NCBI GenBank assembly: GCA_963854835.1
Contig: OY978526.1
Span: 67,866,765 to 67,930,764 of the forward strand
Source of the DNA: Megamerina dolium
Taxonomy: Eukaryota > Arthropoda > Insecta > Diptera > Megamerinidae
Reading direction: 5' to 3'
Length of the DNA stretch: 64,000 bases
Shown here: in pieces, positions 37,211-48,364 of the stretch
How positions within the stretch are numbered: the stretch's first letter is position 1
Layout of the letters: each line of letters starts with the position of its first letter
The notes under the pieces: generated by a model
Seen by the model: the letters and a program-made list of their open reading frames with translations, nothing else
Told to the model about the DNA's origin: nothing
Databases searched by the model: none
Translations under genes and position numbers: made by a program

Positions 37211-40200
37211 ATGAAAAAAATTAAAGCTAAAGCCAGTTCATTGCCAATTTTCAATGGACGTATATCGGATTCTTCAACATCGAGTGGTTCCTCATCTATT
37301 GTATTGGCGGCAAAACGGAATAAGAAACGTGCAACGACATTTAATGGCAATAATATGCAACAAACTATATTTTCGATATCAGCATCAAGCTCATCGGTGG
37401 CATCATTATTGAGACAAGAAGAATTACCAGAAGAACAGACAATTGACGAAGTACCATCACAATCATCATTATCATCAAAATTGTTAATGCATACGCAGAA
37501 AACGGATAATTCGTCACAGGAAAGATCAAATAAATCATTTAATATTATCGGCCCCGAATTGAGTAATTATGAAAAGGTTAAAGTTGTGGGACAAGGTAAG
37601 TTTAAACATTTTTATAATCCTACCACTCGTATGTAAGAGCTTAGGGCCTTTTTCTTAACTGCCCTATAGCGTTATCGAACGGATAAAGTTAACGGGCGCA
37701 TTTGCTGCCTGCTCAAGTTTATGAGAGCAAATGTACAGCTAACTTTTATCGGTTAATAATGCTGTTAGCGCCTGTTAGTGTTATTGAACCAATAAAGGTA
37801 ACTGTGTGTGTACGCCCGTTAACTTGACCGGTTCGATAAAGCTAACAGGCGGTTGAGAAAACGGCTTTCAGATTAATATAAATATAAATTGTATTCTTCT
37901 TTAACCGTTAGGTTCATTTGGTATTGCAATTTTATATCGCCGTAAATCGGATAATCATCATATTGTTTTTAAGCAAATCAACTTAGTCGATTTAACACCA
38001 TCCGAACGTGATTTAGCTATGAATGAAGTGGAAGTGTTTTCCAAATTGCATCATCCAAATATTATAAGGTACTTGAATAATCTTGTACATTTCATTGCGG
38101 ATTAATTTCACATTTTCATTTCAGTTATTTGGGTAGTTTCATTAAGGATAATACCTTACTGATAGAAATGGAATATGCAGATGGTGGTACATTGGCGCAA
38201 ATTATAGCCGATCGACAAATGCGTGAATATTTTCCTGAACGTTATATTATTGCTGTTTTTGAACAGATTTCAAGCGCAATTAATTATATGCATTCAGAGA
38301 ATATATTACATCGGTAAATTAAATATGAATAGTACCCAGTAGGAAATACATATGTCCTTTTCGAAGTAATATACATGCAAGGATTTGGATGGTTTTAATG
38401 CAATACCAATAATATTGGGTCATGTCCAAATTTATGTAGTATTTTGGAGCAGTGTCAATTTAATATTAAATTACCTCTGTTAATGCTTATCGCAGCATCT
38501 TATACTGCGTCTGAAAGGCGTCATTTCAGAGATTATTTTTTGTAATGAAATGTGCTTTAACAGTTGAAAAGTTATTCGTCTTTGAAAATGGAGTTTTCTA
38601 ACGATGATCTTATTAGTTTAGTTTTACTTCCATAGTAATGTGAAAAAATTTGGACAATATATGGACAAAATACCATATCGATACATGTACATTTCGTTCT
38701 AGAGATTTCAATTTCAATCTGATGCCGTCTAATTACGGAAAATGTCGACTAAATTCTATAAAAAGACAGTGAATGGAGCCATTTATGATATCATGCAAGA
38801 GCTAAACATTGCTCAGAAAATTGTTTCATATCATTTGGATGCGTCTCGATAAGTAAATGTCGCATGAACTGAGTTAGAAAATATACTTGACTGCATTTGC
38901 GAATGCAATAACTTGCTAAAGCAATTGCAAAATAGGCAACTTCAGAAATGAATACCTGAATATGCTATCACATACTATAGAAACAATCGCAAAGCTCGGA
39001 TTACCGAAAAAGAAGGTAATGCCCTATTGCTGGGGGGTAATGGAAGACCGTCATCCATTTAAAGTAGGTCCAACTTGGCCAAACAATCAATTCGAAACTC
39101 TAACGTGAGCTTCGATCATAGTAATCGACCAAACGCGACCAAAATTTACGAATTTGCGCGGTATTGCTATTTTTCCACGGACAACGCAGGGCCACACACA
39201 TCTCTGGTGACTCGGATAAAATTGGGAGCTTAGTTGAAAAGTTTTGACCCATCCACCATACAGCTCTGATGTTGCATCTTCATTGAAAACTTTCTACAGA
39301 GAAGCAAATTGAAGTCTTAAAATTAATCAGAAAATCACTTGTCGGCATTCTTCGGCCTGATCCAACAAAAGTTCGACGCTGATGGAATAATTGTGAAAGG
39401 TGATCGATAACAATTTACCGAAAAGACTGCATTACTTTTTATTTAACCTGTATATTAATAAAGACATTAGAAATATCCGCACAGATGAACTAGTATAGTG
39501 ATAAAAATATCATCTGCAATGTCCATCAGTGATGTGTTGTTTCTTCGAAGAATACCTTGAAAGTAGTGTTTGCCATCATAAGTTATACGCTATACGAGTG
39601 TCGTACAATAAGTACCCATGAAGACAGCTGGGAGAGATTAAAATTACCATAGTATACTGACATCTGTCAAACGTCATCATACTAAATTTTAGACTGATTC
39701 ATACGTTAGTTTCTGGCAGCCAGATGTGTCACCCATTTTCCATGGTTTATGATAAAATGATGAAAAGAAGACAGGTCGCTCTACTAACATGGTAACCGTG
39801 GATTTTTTGATTTTTTGCGGTTCGAAGGGAATAATCCTTATAGAATTTTTGAAGAAAGTAAGAACAGTCTCGAAGTTGTACTATTAATGGACCGATTCGA
39901 TTAGAAACTGAAGGGAAGCAAAAAGTGCTGTTTCACTTGTCGATGCAAAATTGCAAGAACTGACTTACGACCACTGTTCCTTTTAATTTCTTTCACCAAT
40001 TGATCGTAACACGATACATTGTTCTAACATTTAAAGGTCGTCATTTTTTAAGACTTTGATTAGACAATACAATCTTTAAAATTTGTAATTTGGGATTAAA
40101 TATGAACTATAAAAGTATCGTCTGAGTTTTTTAAATATTACATTGTCGACGAAGGCTTTACTTTGAAGACAATTTTGCAGGGTTTGAAGTGGTAAGATGT

Positions 40201-43200
40201 TCAAATATGTTAATATTTTGAAGGTTCACTATTCGATAATAATGCAAGACTGTATTAAAATAATTCCTTGAAAATACCATAAAAACCTTTTTATAGATTT
40301 TTCTAAATTTGTGAAACAGATATGCTCACTCCTCGCTGCTGAACGGCGATATCTCAAAATCTTCAAGTAAATTTTAGTTTTTTTTTTGTGTTCTTTATAA
40401 CAGGTCTTATCTAATCATAGACTAACTGGTCTGTCTAATCTGTTGTAATTTCCTACTGGGTATTTTAAGAAGTTGCATCCGAAGAAAACCGATTGAAACA
40501 TCTTGCGTTGCTATGAAGCACTCATAGGACGAACGTATACTACTTCATTGGTTTTTAGTTTGCGCGCGTCTATATATTTTATATATGTAATAATATCTCT
40601 TTTTTCTTTTTAATAGCGATTTGAAGACGGCCAATGTGTTTTTGAATAAACGTGGTATTGTGAAAATTGGTGATTTTGGCATTTCGAAAATAATGAACAC
40701 CAAAATACATGCTCAAACAGTATTGGGTACACCCTATTACTTTAGTCCGGAAATGGTAATAATAATATTGTCCTTAATAATGTGTTAAATTTATATATCC
40801 ATAAGAGAGATGTTTTATTTTATATTCATTTATCAGGCGATTGGTTTTGGATGCCAAATATAGTAAAAACTTTTTGTAAAATTTTGAAAGGTGGGAACTT
40901 GAACCAAATTTAGAAAACCTGTATTAAGAAATTCCAAAACGTTTGCTAGGCCTATTGCCGATATTCCCAAGAAAAATGCATTGGATTCGAAATATTTTAA
41001 CCTTCTTTCAGTACTGCAGGAGAAAGAAAGAAGAGACTTGGTAAATATATGCTGGAGGAAGGTCTATTACCCAAAACTAAATATTCCGAATTTAATTAAA
41101 TACCGAACACATTTTGCAAAGATAAGTTATAACACACTCTTAATATTAAGAGAGAAACCATAGACCATAGCAGTAGCAGTACAGGAGGGAAATATTCGCA
41201 ATCCTTGCGATTTAATTTTAATCTAACCCTAATACTAAATGATCAAATTACTATAAATTTCACATTTGTTTAATAATAATAACACAAATTTGTACGTAAA
41301 TTATTCATTCTAGAAGATTTTCCTTTTATTAAACTATTTATCAAATTTAGCTTCGCATAATTTCGCAAAGAAAAGTCGTAGACTGTTAATATTTTGCTCA
41401 CAAATACGACAGCTCATCATGAGTGCAAGAAGCCTGCAACTTTCAAGGAAGCAAATTGTATTTTGTATTTTTCCATTTATCTAGGAATTCTCACTATGCG
41501 TTTGGGGAAAAAAAATCAACGACATTTTTTCCGTTAAGCATGGGACACAGTTGACCGATTTTCCCGCTGGGTGCCCTACTTGAAGAATTTTGAAGCTGGC
41601 ACTGTTATTTGACGAGTTATTTTTCATTTTGCCAAGGAGATTTAAACCAACCATAAATCCCTTTTCTTTGCGTTATTTAAGAAAGATTGAAACCCATTCA
41701 TGCATTATTAAAATATTTAAGAAAGACCTGCATATTGATCGGAGAAAGAGTAGAGCTTTCATATTTATGAAGAATGATCCGATAATTTCGGGAAAAAAAT
41801 TGGTGAGTAAGGCTGATTTTTTAGAATATTTTGCGCATAGTACTAAGAAGGAAGTTGTACTGAAGTCGAACTAGATGCAAAAATCCTGGATAGAAACGCC
41901 GTGAAGAATAAAATCCCTGAAAACCAACACGCTGAGGCTGAAACCAGTGTCCTGAACAATGTCGTTGAAAAAAAATCCAAAGTCAAAAGCCAATTCTCAA
42001 AGAAATTCCTTTTTTAGTAGGCACTTTGCATTTGCGGCAAAAGTAACAGCTCATTGGTTATATCGAGTACAATCAGCGGCAGAACGAGTAGAGTGAATTT
42101 CAAGAATTGAAGATTTTAAAAAATTTTACAATATTTGGCTTCAAAAACCATAACAATAGAAATACAAATTAAATGAATTATATAAATCATTTTTCTTTTT
42201 TACAGTGTGAGGGTAAAGAGTATGATCATAAAAGTGATATTTGGGCATTGGGTTGCATATTGGGCGAAATGTGCTGTTTAAAGAAAACTTTTGCAGCGAC
42301 AAATTTATCAGAGCTTGTATCGAAAATAATGGCGGTATGATTAATTCATATACTCGAACAACAATTGAATATCACACATAAAAAACAAGAATAATAATAA
42401 TGAACTTTTTTTTTTCTCACCTAACATTTAAAGGGAGCCTATTCACCATTGCCCATGGGATATTCTTCAGGATTACGGAGTCTGCTTAGTAATCTTTTAC
42501 AGGTTTGCATTTGTGTTTTTTAAAACTTTAATTTACTACTCATTATTACCTAAAAGGTCGATGCAACACAACGTCCAACAGCTTTGGAAATCTTAGAATA
42601 TTGGATACCTTTAATATTTCGTAATCTGAGTAAAAATAAAGGGTTTGTTCGATGCCTATTACAATTTATGTATTCAAATGTACCGGGATGTTTAAGCTTG
42701 TCTCTTTTTCTTCTCATAGCTACTCTTATGAGGATGATTTGGTTTCAACAGACTCATTGACAAGTACTGAACGATTGTCTGTAAAACAGGAGAGTTTATT
42801 TTCTGGTAATAGCTCCAAAATATCAACCATAGTAGAACTTGCTACAGCACAAACTGAAACAAAGGACATAATGAATGCTGATACAATGTCGCCGAAGGAA
42901 ACTATACAAAAGAGGTCGATTTTGTTTCTTTTACTTTCTCATAAGATTAAATTCAATTAATGGAAACTCTATTCGCAGATCTGTATTATATCAGTTGAAA
43001 GCATTTGGTAAAAGTTTCAGCATGAATCCCATACAATTACCACCGAAAGCTTGTATTGTACAAGTAGCAACAAGTGATTCACATTTTGTTGTTGTAAATG
43101 ATGGTTTGTAGCATTCACAGAATTATGGATATGTTAATGCATTCATGCTTATTACCCGCAGATGGATCAGTGTACACATGGGGTGAAGGCACTCACGGTC

Positions 43201-46200
43201 AATTGGGTTTAAATTCACTAGAAGCATGGAAACATTATCCCAGTCGTATGGAGAGTGTACGAAGCTATCATATTATCGGGTTTGTATTATATTCCTGCAT
43301 AGGTTCTGCGGCAGCGAATTCCGAGTGAAAGTGAAATGAAGCCACCTTAAATTCACATTTTATTGTGTCCTATATTTTACTTTGAACCTTTCAATTTCAA
43401 TAGCAACAATATGAGAAGCACGAAGCAGTAAAAGTGAAATGATTTAGTTTCTAGAGCACAAAAATTATTAAGCTCGCATTCAAATTCAAGACAAGTGTAC
43501 GTAGAGATCCTTAATATTTTTAGGTTCCCTAGAAAATGCTTCTTCTTCTTGCTCCCTTTGTACGGAATTTGCAGGTCACATCTTCCTCAGTTGTCCTTTT
43601 CACTTTCACAAAAATTAAAGCAACATCGTAAAACTCAACAATTGTCCTGGAGTCCCTTCTCAGGGGGTAATATATATGTGGTACTTATAAGCCCCGAAGG
43701 GCTTTTTGGGCGAGCTTCTTTTCCATTACTGTTGTGCGTGTTAAATTTTGGACAGTATTAGAAGGGAACTACTTATTTTAGCCGGTTCCGAAAAGCAGAA
43801 CTCTTGCGACATCACTTTTTCTGAGCTTTGTCGCAGAATTCTTTTCGAAGCTTTTCCATGGCAAATTTTTACTGCCGGAAGAATTGCCAATGGCTTGTCG
43901 CCAGGTGGGTGCCGTTTGAAAGGATTTGTTATGCTTCAGCCGAGGATTGAACCACAACCTACAGATCAGAAGGTCAACACACTAACCACTGAGTTACGGC
44001 ACCAACCGTAAACCAGGGGGTAAACCAAGCCACAATAATTTTCTCTCAAATGTTTATGCGGAACATGCTTAACCCTTATCTTCACCCCTTAGGAGCGTTT
44101 CCATAGAAAATTGAAAGGTTGATACAATGCACTCCCATCGCTTCTAGCAGTCGCACTTAAAGGGGTAAAATGTATGCCAGGCTCCCATTAATATTCTCCT
44201 CTCGACATTTTTCCGGAACATAATTGCTTCCTGCCTCCAGCCCTTGGCTCATTTGCAAAATTTTCGTTTTGGTAAAACTCGCTTCCACCGATCTCCGGGT
44301 GGGAGGTAGTATAAATACCCTAGAAGGCTCTAGAATGATGAAATGTAAAGACGGTCACTATTATTTTTACCGAACTCACATACCTCCTATCTCTCTTCAG
44401 CGGGCTCACCAGAAAAATGACATTTTTTTATAAAACAACCCAAAAGGAGTAAAATATATGACAGATTATTAATTTATTTTTCTTTCGTGTGGGGGATATT
44501 CCTCGGCTTTGATGAACTGTTAGTAGTCCTCCATTAATTTCAAGCCTATTTTTGCAGTATTGTTGACATTGTGGAATCTGCGATTAAATTGATCGGACGC
44601 CCATGTAGTCATTATGCTAATCTTCTTCTTTTCAATTTCTAGAGCATGTGCAGGTGATTCATTCACTATATTATTAACGAAATCAGGATCCTTACTAAGT
44701 TGTGGTGACAATACGAAATATTGCCTTGGTCATGATGATCGTAAAACCTATCACAGTCCGAAAATTATTGAAAAGTTAGAAGATATTAGCATGGAACAAA
44801 TTGAAGCAGGCATTGAACATGTTTTGGCTTTGAGTAAAGATGGTGCTGTTTACACATGGGGTACAAGTATGTACGGAGCATTGGGTTTGGGTAGTCTGCA
44901 GACGCAACAGTGAGTAAATATATACGTATTAGCGCAAATCTTTTAGCCGATTAACTTTACAAAGGTTTATGTGAAATATATATTTGTAATTTCAAAAATA
45001 GAAAATTCCCACAAAAGATTTTGCTCTCACATGTGAACAGCAAAGCGAAGAGAATATTTTGTGGTCCCGACACTTCTGCAATACTTTTCAGTAATGGTGA
45101 TATACACGCTTGTGGTAGTAATGATTTTAATAAATTGGGCTTTAATAAACCTGGAAAAATTATTGCGTTTAAAAAAATCGCATTGCCACATAAAGTTATC
45201 GAAGCAAGTTTCTCTGGCACACATTCGGTATTTCTCATTGAGGGTGGTTACCTATTCACAATGGGTCGCAATTCAGAAGGACAACGTGGTTTGGGTCACT
45301 GTAACACTGTGGAAAAACCGACATTCGTGGAATTGATGAAGGAACGCTATGTTGTGGTAAGTTTTATTCGAAGGCATTAAGAATGGCAGCGCGATTCCGA
45401 ACAACAGAGTCGTCTTTTGATGCGATTTGCAAAGTTAGAATTTGTTTCATCAATTGGTTGGTATTAGTCATGACTCATAAAGGTTTTAGTTCGTTCTTGT
45501 AATCAAATACGTTGTAGATGTCCGATATGGTGGGTGTTGCTTGATTTTTATTCGACACTAACATTTGTCGAAAGTTGTATTTCTATGTTTTTCTTTTTCT
45601 TTTCTTTTTTATATCGTTTAGCGATGTAAATGTAATGATCAATGTACAATTGTTGCCTCCGATGATAATGTGATAACATTCTGGGGCACACGAAATGGCA
45701 TACCAGAATTTGATGGCGATAGTGAACTAAGCAATGTAAGTGAGTTATGTAATTTCATATATCTAACTTGTGTAATTGTTGAAATACTAAAATAACACAA
45801 GCATTAATCATTGCACATTTAAACACTTGAAAATTTGATAATATGGAATATTTAATCAAATCGATTTCGATCGAAAGTGAAATTTCAAATCTACCAGTGT
45901 AACAAATAGTTTGTAAAAATATTTCGTGTACAGATTCAAAGACGCAACACACAAATTGATGTAGAATTGGGTAATAATACTGCAGCTTTTACAAATTTTC
46001 TGGCATCTGTTTACAAATCGGAACTGGTACTGGAACCAGTGGATTTATTAGCGTAAGTACAAGACGTACGCATATTTGGAATTAAATTCTAATACAATTT
46101 TTATTTATAACTAACAACTTACAGTCTGTATGCATCGCCAGAACAAACTGAGAAAGGCTACTACGTTGAGATGAATAATATCTATCCATTGGCGCATAGT

Positions 46201-46260
46201 GTCTTGGTTTTAGTCAATACTACAACACCATTAGTATCCTCATTTGATGAGTTGAATTGA
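37211..46260 (+). CDS. niki: NIMA-related kinase with RCC1 repeats (NEK8/9 type), niki
   Basis: Fifteen exons join in frame to 860 aa: 37211-37595, 37912-38068, 38125-38313, 40617-40755, 42206-42334, 42434-42502, 42557-42642, 42720-42914, 42979-43103, 43162-43279, 44643-44909, 45002-45356, 45622-45735, 45934-46052 and 46125-46260. A Ser-rich leader (1-118) precedes a kinase domain (about 119-376): GQGSFG loop, VFK lysine 149, HRDLKTANV (catalytic Asp245), DFG 263-265 and [10 protein letters not shown] linker follows, then RCC1-type repeats ([55 protein letters not shown]). Kinase plus RCC1 repeats defines NEK8/NEK9; the Drosophila member is niki (about 840 aa). NEK8/9 act in cilia and mitosis; the exact fly role is not visible here. 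Introns 3, 4 and 10 are 2.3, 1.45 and 1.36 kb and hold transposon debris; the others are 49-316 bp. The upstream in-frame codons lack ATG, so Met 37211 was chosen. AATAAA lies at 46578-46583. Confidence 0.93.
37641..37871. mobile_element. Short inverted-repeat element (MITE-like) in niki intron 1
   Basis: The ends form imperfect ~40-bp inverted repeats. The left begins GGGCCTTTTTCTTAACTGCC and continues to TTATCGAAC. The complement of the right end reads GCCGTTTTCTCAACCGCCTG and also continues to TTATCGAAC. The ~150 bp between contain further GTTAACGGGC-type partial palindromes. No target duplication could be defined. It accounts for most of the 316-bp intron. Confidence 0.55.
38333..40462. 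mobile_element. 2.1-kb insertion-like segment in niki intron 3, 15-bp inverted ends
   Basis: TACCCAGTAGGAAAT (38333-38347) and its exact complement ATTTCCTACTGGGTA (40448-40462) sit just inside both ends of the 2.3-kb intron, which otherwise would be about 170 bp. This suggests one inserted element, or an inverted-repeat-bounded unit, that later received the mariner remnant inside it. No clear target duplication and no protein of its own were seen. Confidence 0.45.
38700..39455 (+). mobile_element. Decayed mariner transposon in niki intron 3
   Basis: The plus strand reads fragments of a mariner transposase: [20 protein letters not shown], stops, then [17 protein letters not shown] near 39185-39240 (family: [14 protein letters not shown]). 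The Asp usually before NARPH survives as TDNAG. Then come decayed C-terminal pieces. The right end near 39425-39455 carries CTGCATTACTTTTTATTTAA and CCTGTA, the complement of the terminal repeat at 35295. Stops and frame changes make it inactive. The 5' terminal repeat was not found. Confidence 0.7.
40756..42205. other. niki intron 4, long and unassigned
   Basis: A 1.45-kb intron in a gene whose undisturbed introns are mostly under 320 bp. It holds no protein I recognise. Frames at 40981-41163 and 41590-41874 are Lys/Ile/Phe-rich without known motifs. Its size suggests insertion of an old element that has lost its diagnostic features. Confidence 0.4.
43671..44013 (-). mobile_element. tRNA-derived SINE, copy 6, in niki intron 10
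   Basis: A perfect 10-bp direct repeat, CAGGGGGTAA, flanks it at 43661-43670 and 44014-44023. The minus-strand head carries TAACTCAGTGG (A box) and GGTTCAATCC (B box) near 43994 and 43955. The body is the shared one, missing the GAAAGAAAAATC stretch. The T-rich end is short here. The SINE is antisense to niki. Confidence 0.85.
44030..44640. repeat. Diverged satellite-type monomers in niki intron 10
   Basis: Segments such as CTTAAAGGGGTAAAATGTAT, CAGGCTCCCATTAATATTCT and CTCGACATTTTTCC match the monomers of the arrays at 16.9-18.3 and 20.6-21.6 kb. Only about two diverged units are present. The SINE copy 6 appears to have landed at the edge of this repeat. Confidence 0.45.
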
Positions 46261-46817
46261 GAAATATGTGAATATATAATCGCTGACTTCCTAAATGCAT
46301 GTTTTTTTTGGCAGTTATACATTGCAACTTGTTCCTAAAGGTAACACTTAAAATTTTCACAGTATATTCTGTTCCCAAATGCATCACTGTTGTTGCTATT
46401 GATGCACAGAGAGAAGCAAACAGCGCATCCACAAAAATTTAGATGCAAAGTATTATAAAAGTAACTACACAATGTATGAATACAGTATTAAGAGTGTATT
46501 GATACATTGTAAACAAACGTTTAGGAAGTCAGCCATATTGTTACGTTTTTATTTTGTAAATGTTTAATTCTTATCTGAATAAACTCCTTGTTGGATCACT
46601 GGATTATGTCAATAAATAAATACAACACCTTTTTTTATGTGTACTCACTTTATACCAAAAAACCATTTCTCAATTGAAATTGGCATGTATTTATATTAAT
46701 TTAACGTTTTAATTTTGTGAACGTTCAGAGGTGCTGTGAAATTGTTTTGGAGCCAGCCTTGAGTCGTTTCAGCTTAGATGATCCTTTTGAACCCGTGGAA
46801 TTAGTTTAGTTGCTTCC
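46261..46817. other. niki 3' UTR and flank
   Basis: It contains two possible poly(A) signals, AATAAA at 46578-46583 and again at about 46611, roughly 320-350 bp after the stop codon. No other gene was seen before the MITE at 46821. Confidence 0.5.
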
Positions 46818-46820
46818 TTA

Positions 46821-47512
46821 GTGCTTGTCCACATTGGCCTGCCCAGAAGCGTACTGCACATTAACGTCGTGTCTATATTAGTGCAATTGCGCCGGTTTTA
46901 TTTGAATTGAAATATTACAAAGGAATTGGAATTTTGGAATAAAGTACGACTGCTATGCAATTAACAAATTTTGATTAATCAAATATAAAATTATTTGAAT
47001 AATCATGATTTTGAATATTCTAAAACTTAAATTATTCGGTTAAACAGAATTTTTATTAATCCGAATAAAATGTTCAAAATATTTATAATATTTTTTCCAA
47101 TACAAAGTAGACTTTCTAAAGCTATGAATATGAAAATGCGTTCAAAATTTTCATTCCCAAATGAAAATTCGAAAACAAAGAAAAACTAAGAATGAAAAAT
47201 ATTTTATTAATCAAAATTCAGGTTAATCGAATAATTTAAATTTTTATAAAACATAATTTTGATTTAGGGAATTGGTTAGATTAATCAAACTCTTTGAACA
47301 AGCAATTAATTACTGATGTTATCTCTTAAACCTTTAAAAATTTGTGTGCATATTTGTCAAAATCGAAGTTGGATATAGAACATAGCTCGTTGCGCCGATT
47401 TTTAATTTTGGATTGGACTTTCGGCGCAAAACTTCCCTCTTTTTCTGACTGCCTACTTTTCTACCTATCTCGCTCGCACAGTTGCGTCTGGGAGGCTAAT
47501 GTGGACAGGCAC
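46821..47512. mobile_element. MITE copy 1 (PIF/Harbinger-like, TTA duplication)
   Basis: The left end GTGCTTGTCCACATTGGCCT and the complement of the right end, GTGCCTGTCCACATTAGCCT, form inverted repeats of about 27 bp. TTA flanks both sides (46818-46820 and 47513-47515). The interior is AT-rich with many ATTAATC/GATTAAT palindromic words, then TTGGATTGGACTTTCGGCGC. It is 692 bp and encodes nothing. The 3-bp duplication points to PIF/Harbinger, but this is inference. Confidence 0.8.
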
Positions 47513-47515
47513 TTA

Positions 47516-48364
47516 GAGTGACCCTTTCAATTTGCTTGTTAAATTTTTCCTGAACTGTAAACATTTTTTATCGGTAAACAAGATTTTCCTGTACAAACGC
47601 CTTTTGGTGAAGCACGCCGTTGGTGGTCCTTAACATCTCAGGCTCCTCAAACAGTTTTATGCACTGCGAGCGAGCTAGTGAAGCCTTTTTTCATTTCACA
47701 CTTAAATAGCGCTCTAACAGCGATACGGTTCTCTATCTCTGACTACGCCATGGTGAAAGTTGAAACAATTTAGAATTCCCGTTCTATTTCACAAGCCATA
47801 TGATATTGTAATAACGGGGTATTTTCAATTCTTCTATTGGAATATACGTTTTCAATATTGCAACTTTATTTATGTCCCTATCAAGTATACTCTATGGCAA
47901 CGCTCTCGAATCTGCTTTTATCGTATCGCATGCGCTTTATTTATTCCTTTGACGACTATATGTATTATATTTGCAATCAGTTACTTGTTGCCATTCATTT
48001 TCGAGACAACGTTATATTAAAAAATAATAAATTTATTTTTTTTTTCTAGAATTTTATTATAGAGTGAAAATATGCAGTTAAACGATACATTGAATGTGAA
48101 TTTTTAATTAAATGATAGGTATTTTCATATTACCAGCATTACTGTGTTAAGTTCAACTAAATATAAATGTTAGTTTTAATTTCTATTTAAAATTCATGTT
48201 TACATCTATTATGTGTGGCTAAGTTCTCGTAAAATTGCATACGAGTATGATATATATGTATGTTATAACATTAAAAATATTTAAACCATAGATTCAATAC
48301 GACACGACACTCACTCAGCACACATATGTCTGACAATAAAATTATGTAGGTACACACATACGTA
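47516..48364. other. Flank and 3' UTR of Saf-B
   Basis: No gene is seen. On the minus strand an AATAAA lies at about 48037-48032, some 330 bp past the Saf-B stop, and is a possible poly(A) signal. Confidence 0.4.

Noticed and set aside
41590..41874. Possible exon or domesticated protein in niki intron 4
   Set aside because: 94 codons rich in Lys/Phe/Ile without a known motif. Exons 4 and 5 of niki join perfectly without it.
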